NCBI GenBank assembly: GCA_963665045.2
Contig: CAXXJQ010000003.1
Location: forward strand, 1,364,001-1,428,000
Length of the DNA: 64,000 nucleotides
Reading direction: 5' to 3'
Source: JAFGRU01 sp016934985
Lineage (GTDB): Bacteria; Desulfobacterota; Desulfuromonadia; Desulfuromonadales; JAAYDE01
How positions within the stretch are numbered: position 1 is the stretch's first letter; every line of letters begins with the position of its first letter. This document shows, one piece after another, positions 46,733-54,639 of this stretch. Made by a program: the position numbers and the translations under genes. Below the pieces are notes generated by a model. That model saw only the letters and a program-made list of their open reading frames with translations, was not told where the DNA came from and did no database searches.

Positions 46733-48258
46733 GCAAATCCTTTTACATTACAACGCCCATTTACTACGTCAACGACGTCCCCCACATCGGCCACTCTTAC
46801 ACGACCCTGGCCTGCGATGTCCTGGCTCGCTACAAGAGAGCCCGTGGTTACGACGTCTTTTTTCTGACGGGCACCGATGAACACGGCCAGAAAGTTGAAA
46901 AAGCCGCCATAGCCCAGGGGGAAACCCCCCTCGAACTGGCAGACCGGGTGATGAAACGTTTCGAATCCCTGTGGGAGAAGCTCAACATCACCAACACCGA
47001 CTTCATCCGCACCACCCAGGAACGCCACAAAGTCGGTGTCCAGCATCTCTTTAAAAAGCTCCTCGACCAGGGCGACATCTACCTCGGCGCATACGAGGAC
47101 TGGTACTGCACGCCGTGTGAAACCTTCTGGACCGAAAACCAGCTTATGAATGGCTGTTGTCCTGACTGTGGCCGGCCGACCGAAAAACTCAAAGAGGAAT
47201 CCTACTTTTTCCGCATGAGCAAATTCCAGGAGCCTCTGCTTAAACATATCGAGGAAAACCCCAACTTCATTCAGCCGACCTCGCGGCGCAATGAAATCCT
47301 CAGCTTTATCCGCGAGGGGCTCCGCGATCTCTCCATTTCGCGGACCTCCTTTTCCTGGGGCATCCCCGTCCCGGGCAACGAAAAACACATCGTCTACGTC
47401 TGGTTCGACGCCCTGACCAACTATATTACCGCCCTCACCTATCCCCATGACGACAACGGCAACTTCAGCAAGTTCTGGCCGGTAGATGTGCATGTCATCG
47501 GCAAAGATATCCTGCGCTTCCACACCATCTACTGGCCGACCTTTCTCATGGCCGCCGGAATTCCCCTGCCCAAAAAGGTTTTCGCCCACGGCTGGTGGAC
47601 GGTTGAGGGGAAAAAGATGAGCAAAAGCCTGCGCAACGTCGTCGAGCCCAACATGCTGGTCGACAAATACGGCGTCGATCCGATCCGCTACTTCCTCCTG
47701 CGCGAAGTCCCCTTCGGCCTGGACGGCGACTTCTCCCACGCCGCCCTCATTCACCGCATCAATTCCGACCTGGCCAATGACCTCGGCAACCTCGTGAGCC
47801 GTTCCAGCGCCATGGTCAACAAATATTTCAAGGGCACCCTCCCCGCTCCCGGCGAAAATGGCCCCGAGGATGAGGATATGATCGCCGCTTTCGAAAAGGG
47901 CATCGCCGCCATTGACAACCATCTCGACGCTATGGCCTTCAACAAGGCCCTGCAGGTCATCTGGGAGCTGATCAACAAGGCCAACAAATACATCGACGCC
48001 ACCCAGCCCTGGGCGCTGGCCAAACAGGAGGACCAGAAGGAACGCCTCGGCACCGTGCTTTACAACCTCCTTGAGGCCATCCGCCTGACAGCCCTGCTGG
48101 TCGCGCCTTTTATGCCGGACACGGGGAAAAACATCCTCGCCATACTCGGCACGGAAAGCGACGATGTCACTCTCGAAGGCAACGATGGCTGGGGTGGCCT
48201 GAAACCCGGCAGCAGCGTTGAAAAGGCCAAGCCCCTTTTCCCGCGCATCGAGGAATGA
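46729..48258 (+). CDS. metG: Methionyl-tRNA synthetase (short form)
   Basis: Charges tRNA-Met. The 509-residue class I enzyme has PHIGHSYTTLACDVLARY (HIGH), a zinc-binding cysteine set (CTPCETFW ... CCPDCGRPTE) and KKMSKSLRNVV (KMSKS). It lacks the C-terminal EMAP/tRNA-binding dimer domain found in longer versions. It overlaps ricT by four bases. Confidence 0.96.
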   Translation: MSKSFYITTPIYYVNDVPHIGHSYTTLACDVLARYKRARGYDVFFLTGTDEHGQKVEKAAIAQGETPLELADRVMKRFESLWEKLNITNTDFIRTTQERHKVGVQHLFKKLLDQGDIYLGAYEDWYCTPCETFWTENQLMNGCCPDCGRPTEKLKEESYFFRMSKFQEPLLKHIEENPNFIQPTSRRNEILSFIREGLRDLSISRTSFSWGIPVPGNEKHIVYVWFDALTNYITALTYPHDDNGNFSKFWPVDVHVIGKDILRFHTIYWPTFLMAAGIPLPKKVFAHGWWTVEGKKMSKSLRNVVEPNMLVDKYGVDPIRYFLLREVPFGLDGDFSHAALIHRINSDLANDLGNLVSRSSAMVNKYFKGTLPAPGENGPEDEDMIAAFEKGIAAIDNHLDAMAFNKALQVIWELINKANKYIDATQPWALAKQEDQKERLGTVLYNLLEAIRLTALLVAPFMPDTGKNILAILGTESDDVTLEGNDGWGGLKPGSSVEKAKPLFPRIEE

Positions 48259-48275
48259 CGCCAGTTATTAATTTA

Positions 48276-48424
48276 TTGAATCATTGTTCAATCTAATAAA
48301 ACCGAAATGCCCATTGGACTGGCAAGCCGCAAAACCAGCGGCAGCCTGCCTGATGGGCAATTTCATGCGGGCTTGAAATGGAGGTTCCTGCGAGCCGCCA
48401 TTTTTTGATTGAACAATCGTTCAA
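48276..48424. repeat. Palindromic, MITE-like element between metG and the tatD fusion gene
   Basis: An 18-base terminal inverted repeat (TTGAATCATTGTTCAATC at 48276-48293; its partner at 48407-48424 matches at 16 of 18) encloses nested inverted repeats: AAATGCCCAT (48305-48314) with ATGGGCAATTT (48353-48363), and GCCGC/GCGGC around AAAACCA. It has no gene. The layout suggests a miniature inverted-repeat element or a large folded RNA. No other copy is visible in the window. Confidence 0.55.
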
Positions 48425-48474
48425 CCTTAAAAACCAGCCCTGTACAACCGAACCGCGTTTATAAAGGAACAGCT

Positions 48475-49890
48475 TTGACTTCCACCCAGACAAAACCTGA
48501 AGATATTCTTCCGCCCCTGATTGACAGCCACGCCCATCTTGATGACCCGCGTTTTGCCGACGACCTTGACGCTGTCCTGGAACGAGCCGCGGCCAACGGC
48601 ATCACCCATATCCTCTCCGTCGGCGGCAACCTTGAGAGTTCCCGGGCCAACCTCGCCCTGGCAGATAAGTGTCCGCAAATCTATACGGCCTTAGGGGTCC
48701 ATCCCCACGAGTCCAGCCAGGTCACCACTGAAATCCTCCAGGAAATTGAAGGTCTGGCCCGGGCCAATGACAAAGTGGTGGCCATTGGCGAGACCGGCCT
48801 TGATTTCTATTACGACAATTCGCCTCGAGATGTGCAGGAATGGGCTTTCAGGCAGCACCTGCAGCTGGCCCAACGCCTTGATCTGCCGGTCATCATCCAT
48901 GATCGCGACGCCCACGAGGATATTCTCCGCATAGTGCGGGAAGAGTATGCCGGGAAGAAGGTCTCGGGAGTTATCCACTGTTTCAGCGGCGATAGGAAGT
49001 TCGCCAGGCAGTGCATTGACCTGGGTTTCTATCTCTCCTTTGCCGGTCCCCTGACCTTCCCCAAAAGCGAGGAGCTGCGCGAAGTGGTGAAAAGCATGCC
49101 GGTCGAGCGAATCCTGGTTGAAACCGACTGTCCCTACCTGGCGCCGCAAGGCCATCGCGGCAAGCGCAACGAACCTGCCCTGGTGCGGGTTACGGCGGAA
49201 AAGGTAGCCGAGTTGAAAAACCTCTCCATGGCGGACATCAGCCGCATCACCAACCTCAACGTCCACCGCCTTTTCCGCTTCGGCGACATCGACCAGTCGA
49301 CCAAGATCGCCTACCGCATCCGCGACTCCCTCTACCTCAACATCACCAACCGCTGCACCAACGCCTGTGTCTTCTGCGCCAAGTTCCGCGATTTTACCGT
49401 CAAGGGCCACTCCCTCAAGCTCGACCACGAGCCGGACGCCGCCGAGGTCAAACAGGCCATTGGTGATCCTACCCGATATCAGGAGGTGGTCTTCTGCGGT
49501 TACGGCGAACCCCTGCTGCGCCTCGATCTGATCAAGGAGGTTGCCGCGTGGCTTAAAGAGAATGGTGTCAGGGTGCGGATCAATACCGACGGCCAGGCCA
49601 ATCTTGTCCACGGCCGCGACATCCTTCCCGAATTGGCGGGACTGGTGGACGCCGTCTCCGTCTCCCTCAACGCCCCTGATGCCGAAAGCTACCAGCGCAT
49701 CTGCTGCTCAGCCTTCGGCCCCGAAGCCTACCAAGCCGTTCTCGACTTCATACGCCAGGCGAAGAAAAGGATCCCTTCCGTCACCGCCTCGGTTGTCGGC
49801 CTTCCCGGCATCGACGTCGAGGAATGCCGCCGCATCGCCGAGGAACTCGGCGTTGATTTCCGCCTCAGGCAGTATGTGGAGACGCACTGA
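48475..49890 (+). CDS. TatD-family hydrolase fused to a radical SAM domain
   Basis: Residues about 15-275 are a complete TatD metal-dependent nuclease (DSHAHLDD; GVHPHESSQ; GETGLDFYYDN; HCFSGD; ETDCPYLAP). Residues about 285-471 form a TatD-associated radical SAM domain with the 4Fe-4S motif CTNACVFC (about 294-301) and GYGEPLLRLD. The likely start is TTG at 48475 behind AAAGGAAC; an upstream TTG at 48409 lies inside the palindromic element. Separate or fused versions of this pair occur in Geobacter relatives; the radical SAM substrate is unknown. It is the last core gene before the integron. Confidence 0.92.
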   Translation: MTSTQTKPEDILPPLIDSHAHLDDPRFADDLDAVLERAAANGITHILSVGGNLESSRANLALADKCPQIYTALGVHPHESSQVTTEILQEIEGLARANDKVVAIGETGLDFYYDNSPRDVQEWAFRQHLQLAQRLDLPVIIHDRDAHEDILRIVREEYAGKKVSGVIHCFSGDRKFARQCIDLGFYLSFAGPLTFPKSEELREVVKSMPVERILVETDCPYLAPQGHRGKRNEPALVRVTAEKVAELKNLSMADISRITNLNVHRLFRFGDIDQSTKIAYRIRDSLYLNITNRCTNACVFCAKFRDFTVKGHSLKLDHEPDAAEVKQAIGDPTRYQEVVFCGYGEPLLRLDLIKEVAAWLKENGVRVRINTDGQANLVHGRDILPELAGLVDAVSVSLNAPDAESYQRICCSAFGPEAYQAVLDFIRQAKKRIPSVTASVVGLPGIDVEECRRIAEELGVDFRLRQYVETH

Positions 49891-49902
49891 TTACGTAAAT
49901 TT

Positions 49903-50643
49903 TCAATTATCCAAAGGACTTTTGACACCCAATCGGTTCTGTGTCGCTACGTGGGTATAGATCATGGTGGTCTGGATACTGGAATGCCCCAGCAATTCCT
50001 GAATGGTGCGAATGTCGTATCCCGCCTCCAATAGATGGGTGGCGAAACTGTGACGGAAGGTATGAGGGCTGGCCTGTTTCAAAATGCCAGCCTGACGTAC
50101 TGCCTTTTTTACCGCTTTTTGCACACTTGAGGGATCGATATGATGCCGGCGCATCTTGCCGCCTCTGGGATCTTGGGAGATTTTCGAAGCCGGGAAAAGA
50201 TATTGCCATGCCCATTCCTTCCCGGCCGTTTTATATTTGCGTTCCAAAGCAAAAGGAAGATAGACCTCCCCCATTCCCTTCGCCAAATCCTGTTCATGTA
50301 AACTTCAGACTTTTTTCAGATGGTCATCAAGAAAAGGTTTCAACTGATCTGGAAGAAGAGTAACCCGATCTTTCATGCCTTTGCCGTCGCGAACGGTAAT
50401 CTGGCTCCGCTCAAAGTCAATGTCCTGGACCCGCAATCGCACACATTCCATGAGACGCAAACCGCTACCGTAAAGGAGTTGCGCCATTAATTTGCAGTCT
50501 CCAGTCATGAACGACAGCACCTTGCGAGCTTCTTCTTTCGATAAAACTACCGGCAATTTCACCGGCTTTATATAGGCTTCCTCGGTCCGGATGGAGTAGT
50601 GCTTTTTGCGAATGATCGATCTGACTTGGTCGAGAAGTTTCAT
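49903..50643 (-). pseudogene. intI: Integron integrase IntI, degraded
   Basis: A tyrosine recombinase of the integron-integrase type on the minus strand, facing away from the cassette array as expected. The N terminus MKLLDQVRSIIRKKHYSIRT is followed after EEAYIK by LPVVLSKEEARKVL, so about 55-60 family residues of the N-terminal DNA-binding domain are missing in frame. An in-frame TGA (50307-50305) follows DDHLKKV; the same frame resumes SLHEQDLAKGMGEVYLP. The catalytic set remains: Arg (SGLRLMECVRL), HTFRHSFATHLLEAGYD, LLGH and Tyr (TTMIYTHV). As read it cannot make a full integrase. It is convergent with the tatD fusion gene, 12 bases apart. Confidence 0.9.
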
Positions 50644-50993
50644 GGCTGCATGTTTGTCAGAGGATTTTAGGGGTCATTATTAAGATATCCAAAAATTTTT
50701 ACTAGGAAAACAGTGGCCATAGTGATAATTTACATGATTATTCTTAATAATCTCCCGATTTTTTTTTAAAAAGAATTTTGGTCATTTTCTTCGCTGATAA
50801 AAGGTGTGTAATTATAGGATATTAGACATGAATCGGATCATTTGGCAGTTTAAAAGGGAAAAGCAGCTTGGTTATCCTGTCTTTTCCCTTAGGACCTGCA
50901 AACTTTAAACGGGGAACTTTTTGGAATTAAACGAATCGGGCTAACCATTCCGCAAAACAATACGGAAAGTAGTCCGCCTACACTATGTTATGT
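50644..50993 (+). other. attI-like region between intI and the first cassette
   Basis: About 340 bases with no gene. The recombination core joined to cassette 1 is GTTATGT (50987-50993). Just upstream is a TCCG/CGGA hairpin (50948-50965) and GCTAACC (50940-50946), possible second integrase-binding site. A 10-base inverted repeat, AAGGGAAAAG (50854-50863) with CTTTTCCCTT (50881-50890), lies between this and intI. Integrons place attI and the cassette promoter here; I cannot pin the promoter. Confidence 0.55.
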
Positions 50994-51004
50994 ATAGGTT
51001 CTGC

Positions 51005-51466
51005 ATGACAAAAAAAGCGATTTTGACTGTTTCCATTATTTTTGTCCTTGGTTTTTTCTTGGGGGCCGTATCAGCAGCTATGTATTTTGAAAATTCAGTT
51101 CAAAAAACAGGCGAATTATTTGGTTTGTTCTTCCGAGCAGACTGGGAGCAAAGAGCTTTCCAAGCATATTCAGAAGAGAATTCCCAAACGGCTATGTGGG
51201 CTCTTGAAAACCTTGCCGATATTCTTGAAAAAAATTTGGTCGTGGCAAAAAGGGACAAAGATGTAATTCAAAAAGACCTTTTGCTGACCTATGCAAGGCT
51301 AGCAATTGTTTCTCAGACTTCAAAAGATTTAAAGAAGTACCAAGAAAACCTCTCTAAGGCCCTTGCTCTCTCCAAACAACTATATCCAGGTGAATTGGAA
51401 ACAAAGGAAGAACTCTTTAGGTTTGTTACGAAAGTTGATAGCAACGCCAGTAAGAAGAAAGATTGA
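51005..51466 (+). CDS. Cassette 1: membrane-anchored helical protein, unrecognised
   Basis: About 153 residues from the ATG at 51005 (an ATG at 50990 overlaps the recombination core). It begins with a membrane anchor or signal sequence (about residues 5-25), followed by a helical, charged region rich in Lys, Glu and Ala (about 40-150) with a pattern like tetratricopeptide helices, for example ALENLADILEK and NLSKALALSKQLYPGE. No family recognised. It closes 2 bases before the R'' of attC 1, the normal compact cassette layout. Confidence 0.7.
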   Translation: MTKKAILTVSIIFVLGFFLGAVSAAMYFENSVQKTGELFGLFFRADWEQRAFQAYSEENSQTAMWALENLADILEKNLVVAKRDKDVIQKDLLLTYARLAIVSQTSKDLKKYQENLSKALALSKQLYPGELETKEELFRFVTKVDSNASKKKD

Positions 51467-51467
51467 T

Positions 51468-51571
51468 ACATAACCAGTTCACTCAAGCGGAGCGGTTTCC
51501 TCGGCAGGTTCCCGAAAAACTCGCTGCTAGTTTTACCTGAGCCACGCGCCCGCTTAGCTCAAACGTTATGA
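51468..51571 (+). repeat. attC site 1
   Basis: R'' ACATAAC (51468-51474) complements the cassette 1 core GTTATGT; R' is GTTATGA (51565-51571). About 104 bases of imperfect palindrome, with the conserved inner segment CTCGCTGCTAGTTTTACCTG. Major attC type of this array, AAGCGG/CCGCTT variant. Confidence 0.9.
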
Positions 51572-51578
51572 CACAAAC

Positions 51579-51632
51579 TGTAAACCATGATGTGAACCGG
51601 ACAAATTGTAAACCATGATGTGAACCGGACAA
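51579..51632. repeat. Two tandem 26-base direct repeats in the cassette 2 leader
   Basis: Identical copies at 51579-51604 and 51607-51632 (core TAAACCATGATGTGAACCGG) between the cassette core and the gene start. Multiple direct repeats of this kind occur at the ends of IS21-family elements, so this may be an IS end remnant; that is from memory of the family and uncertain. Confidence 0.8.
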
Positions 51633-51638
51633 TAAGTT

Positions 51639-52229
51639 ATGTCCTTAAAACAGAAAAAACGGGTTATTGCAGAAGTCTTCTTGATCCTGATAATCATTGT
51701 TCAGGCATTTGTGATTTTTTATTTTTACAGTCTTCTAAAAACAAAATCATTTGCAATGCTGGGCGACATGGCTTGTGTTGGAACAACAAATTATATTTTC
51801 AGTTTTTCAGAAAAGGAAGAATTTGAAGAGCTCATTGGAATCGGAGAATATTTATTCGAGGGTGGGTACGAGGACAAACCCTTTTTTCATGAATTGGCAA
51901 TAGCCTATTTTATGGTTGGTAACGAGAAAAAAGCAGCTGAGTTCCTGGAAAAAGCACTTTCCGCTAAAACCCTTTGCAAAATTTTAAGGCCAACAAATGG
52001 AACTTCAATTGCCCTTGATGAGGCCCTTGCCAGATTCCAATTAAGTGAAATCTATTCTCTGCTTGGTAAAAAAGAACAACTTCAAAAAGAATATTCAGCT
52101 GCACAAAATCTATTGAAAGTTGTTTTAGCTGAACGGTATAGCCCCACAAAAGCTGAAAACATTTTAAAAAAATCCTCCCTTATTAAAGCAAGGGAAGAGC
52201 TTTTTGCGAAAAGCTCTCATAACCCATAG
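51639..52229 (+). CDS. Cassette 2: membrane-anchored TPR-like protein
   Basis: A 196-residue protein with one N-terminal membrane segment (about residues 10-32: VFLILIIIVQAFVIFYFY) and a helical domain outside or inside the membrane. Pairs such as FHELAIAYFMVGNEKKAAEF and ALARFQLSEIYSLLGKKEQ look like tetratricopeptide repeats, suggesting protein-protein contacts. No ribosome site is visible. The last codons overlap the attC R''. Function unknown; architecture resembles cassettes 1 and 11. Confidence 0.75.
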   Translation: MSLKQKKRVIAEVFLILIIIVQAFVIFYFYSLLKTKSFAMLGDMACVGTTNYIFSFSEKEEFEELIGIGEYLFEGGYEDKPFFHELAIAYFMVGNEKKAAEFLEKALSAKTLCKILRPTNGTSIALDEALARFQLSEIYSLLGKKEQLQKEYSAAQNLLKVVLAERYSPTKAENILKKSSLIKAREELFAKSSHNP

Positions 52230-52319
52230 ATCAACCGGAGCGATTAACACGGGGCGTTTCTCGCAAAGCTCGCTGCTAGTTTTACCTGAGCCACGCGCCC
52301 GGTTATCGCAACGTTATGT
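52217..52319 (+). repeat. attC site 2
   Basis: R'' TCATAAC (52217-52223) complements GTTATGA at 51565, which proves that the 26-base repeats belong to cassette 2. R' GTTATGT (52313-52319). Major type, ACCGG/CCGGT variant. Confidence 0.9.
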
Positions 52320-52706
52320 GTCAAGTGTCATGAAAAAGCTCATTGATGACGAGACCAAAAAATTACTCGTAAAGACATTTTGCGTTGCATTTATAGCGTC
52401 AATGATTTTTGGACTTCTTTGTTTAGGACCTTCCAATTTTTCTTTAAAAGTAGTCAATGCCTCTTTGTTTTCAGGGGTTGAGTTTGTTTTTACCATTGGT
52501 CTTTTTACAATAATTTTTGAACCTGCTCGTGGGTCTTTATTGTTAATTCTATACGCCACTGCTGGTTTTATCGCAGGGATGACTTGGTCAGAGTTTGCTC
52601 GCCCGCCTTGGTCAATGTTTTTTACGGCCATTGCTGGTGTTTTGGTTCAGCGTGAATTGGAGAATTCATCCGTTTGAGTTAGTCTACATGAACGGAGGAA
52701 TTCACC

Positions 52707-53015
52707 ATGCGCAAACAACGAAAAAATTACACCCCACAGGAAAAGGTTTTTATTCTTAAACGTCACCTCGTTGACCAGGTACCGGTTTCAGATTTATGCG
52801 ACGAATACAACCTGCAACCCACCGTTTTCTACCGTTGGCAGAAGGAGTTTTTCGAAAACGGAGCCACGGCTTTCGAAAAAAGCCACGCCAGCTGGAAAAA
52901 AGCGGAACAGAAACGCATTGAACAGCTTGAAGCCAAGTTGCAGGCCAAGAACGAAGTGCTTTCCGAGCTGATGGAGGAGCACATTCAGTTAAAAAAAGAA
53001 CTTGGGGATCTCTGA
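52707..53015 (+). CDS. IS3-family transposase OrfA
   Basis: A 102-residue helix-turn-helix protein (NYTPQEKVFILKRHLVDQVP; LQPTVFYRWQKEF) with a C-terminal leucine-zipper-like helix (RIEQLEAKLQAKNEVL). Good ribosome site GGAGGAA. A run of seven A followed by G (52991-52998) near its end is a likely -1 frameshift site to make the OrfAB transposase. Confidence 0.85.
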   Translation: MRKQRKNYTPQEKVFILKRHLVDQVPVSDLCDEYNLQPTVFYRWQKEFFENGATAFEKSHASWKKAEQKRIEQLEAKLQAKNEVLSELMEEHIQLKKELGDL

Positions 53016-53095
53016 AGGCGTCCTGGGTTCCCCACGATATCCGCGATGCCATCATCGATTTTGCCAAGCGCTGGGCAAGAAAAACCGGTATCGCC

Positions 53096-54016
53096 GTGAC
53101 GCATTTCATTGCCTGGCTGGGCATCGCGGCCAGCAAATATTACAGTTGGCAGAGCCGCTACGGCAAAACCAACGAGCATAATGCCCTGATCCCCCGTGAC
53201 TTCTGGCTGGAAGAAGGGGAGAAACTGGCCATTATCGACTTTTATCTGAAACATCCGCTGGAAGGCTATCGCCGCCTGACCTTCATGATGCTCGATCAAG
53301 ATATTGTTGCGGTCAGCCCCAGCAGCGTTTATCGTGTTTTGAACGGCGCCGATCTGCTCCGGCGATGGAACGGCAAAGCCAGCCGCAAAGGAACGGGTTT
53401 TGTGCAGCCCTTGAAGCCCCATGAGCACTGGCATGTTGACGTATCGTACGTCAATCTGTGCGGCACCTTTTACTATCTGTGCAGCCTGCTGGATGGTTGC
53501 AGCCGCTATATTGTCCACTGGGAGTTGCGCGAAGCCATGACCGAAAAGGACGTGGAAATCATTCTACAACGCGCTCGGGAAAAGTTTCCGGAAGCCACAC
53601 CCCGGATCATCTCTGACAACGGCCCTCAGTTTATCGCCAAGGACTTCAAGGAATATATCCGTCTGGCGGGCATGACCCACGTCAGGACATCGCCCTTTTA
53701 CCCACAGAGCAACGGCAAGCTGGAGCGATATCACAAAACCCTCAAATCCGAATGCATTCGTCCCAAGGTGCTTTTGTCACAGGAAGAAGCCCAAACACAG
53801 ATAGCCGACTATGTTCGCTATTACAACGAAGAACGGTTACACAGCGCCATTGGTTATGTGGCCCCCAAGGTCAAACTGGAGGGCCGCGACCAACAGATGT
53901 TCAAAGAACGCGATCAAAAACTTAAAGCTGCCAGAGCGGTCAGAAAACAAAAACGCCTGGCAGAAAAACAGTGCCCCGCATCCCACCAAATTGCGGCTGC
54001 CGGGGGGAGCCTTTAA
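53096..54016 (+). CDS. IS3-family transposase OrfB (DDE integrase)
   Basis: A 306-residue catalytic subunit from its first ATG; the open -1 frame reaches back to the slippery A-run in OrfA (reading KASWVPHDIRDAIIDFAKRW), so the active form is probably an OrfAB fusion. DDE motif residues: Asp in HVDVSYV, Asp in ISDNGPQF and Glu in SNGKLERYHKTLK. It appears intact, so the element may still be active. Confidence 0.88.
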   Translation: MTHFIAWLGIAASKYYSWQSRYGKTNEHNALIPRDFWLEEGEKLAIIDFYLKHPLEGYRRLTFMMLDQDIVAVSPSSVYRVLNGADLLRRWNGKASRKGTGFVQPLKPHEHWHVDVSYVNLCGTFYYLCSLLDGCSRYIVHWELREAMTEKDVEIILQRAREKFPEATPRIISDNGPQFIAKDFKEYIRLAGMTHVRTSPFYPQSNGKLERYHKTLKSECIRPKVLLSQEEAQTQIADYVRYYNEERLHSAIGYVAPKVKLEGRDQQMFKERDQKLKAARAVRKQKRLAEKQCPASHQIAAAGGSL

Positions 54017-54134
54017 CTCACTAACTCAGCAAACCTGATTCTCCATTTCCAGATGAGGCAAAACACTGGAGCTGTTCTTTCCTTATTGTGGGTTTACACT
54101 AGCGGTGGTTATAAAAGGGGTATGAAGTAGAACT

Positions 54135-54232
54135 ACATAACCCCTTCAATGAACCGGAGCGATTTCCTCGGGGCGCTTCTCGAAAAAGCCGCTACCAGTT
54201 TTATCTGAGCCACGCGCCCGGTTATCGCAACG
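54135..54232 (+). repeat. attC site 3, interrupted by an insertion sequence
   Basis: R'' ACATAAC (54135-54141) complements the cassette 3 core GTTATGT at 52313. The site runs to CAACG, then is cut by the IS at 54233; the R' core is completed at 55494-55500 (GTTATGT). Confidence 0.9.
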
Positions 54233-54298
54233 TGAAGTGGTAAAAAAGAGTGGACACTTTTCTAAGAGCGGGTTACTACCCTCTTGAGGAGGTGTTAC

Positions 54299-54604
54299 AT
54301 GTCAGAAAAGCGAAGGCAATATACACAGGAATTTAAAGATTCGGCAGTGAAGCTGGTCACGGAACAGGGTTATAAAATATCGGAGGCCGCCCGTAATCTC
54401 GGTGTCAATGCCAGTTTGTTGAGGCGTTGGAAAAAAGAGGTCGAGGCGGGCACAACAAGTGGCGCAAATGGATGTTTGTCAGCAGAAAACAAAGCAGAGC
54501 TGTTGCGGCTGAAGAAAGAGAATCATCGTTTAAAGCTTGAGCGAGAAATTTTAAAAAAGGCAGCGGCCTTCTTCGCCAAAGAATCGGGGAGCGGTATCGA
54601 CTGA
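54299..54604 (+). CDS. IS3-family transposase OrfA
   Basis: A 101-residue helix-turn-helix protein (RQYTQEFKDSAVKLVTEQGY; NLGVNASLLRRWKKEVE) with a C-terminal zipper-like helix (ENHRLKLEREILKKAA). Start ATG at 54299 behind GAGGAGGTG. The A AAA AAG sequence at 54553-54559 sits in frame, the standard -1 slip site of this family. Confidence 0.9.
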   Translation: MSEKRRQYTQEFKDSAVKLVTEQGYKISEAARNLGVNASLLRRWKKEVEAGTTSGANGCLSAENKAELLRLKKENHRLKLEREILKKAAAFFAKESGSGID

Positions 54605-54639
54605 TCGATGCCGAGAAGAAGGTTTTTCCCATATCCCTG

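Larger units (their letters stand above)
52653..54051 (+). mobile_element. IS3-family insertion sequence in cassette 3
   Basis: About 1.4 kb. The ends are imperfect inverted repeats, TGAATTGGAGAAT at the left and (reverse strand) TGGAAATGGAGAAT at the right. It encodes OrfA and OrfB in a -1 relation. No clear target duplication: the frame of the host gene is restored exactly without one, so the duplication may have been lost or the ends may be off by a base or two. Confidence 0.8.
52330..54130 (+). pseudogene. Cassette 3: small membrane protein gene split by an IS3 element
   Basis: The 5' part (52330-52652, MKKLIDDETKKLLVKTFCVA onward) encodes a protein with about three membrane segments. 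It is cut after VLVQ by an insertion sequence. Joining 52652 to 54052 restores the same frame (RMRQNTGAVLSLLWVYTSGG) to a TAG at 54128-54130, five bases before the attC R'', giving an original protein of about 133 residues. The product is unrecognised. As it stands the truncated frame runs a few codons into the IS. Confidence 0.7.

Noticed and set aside
46498..47922. Open frame of 474 codons on the minus strand
   Set aside because: Antisense to ricT and metG; acidic, repetitive composition with no motif.
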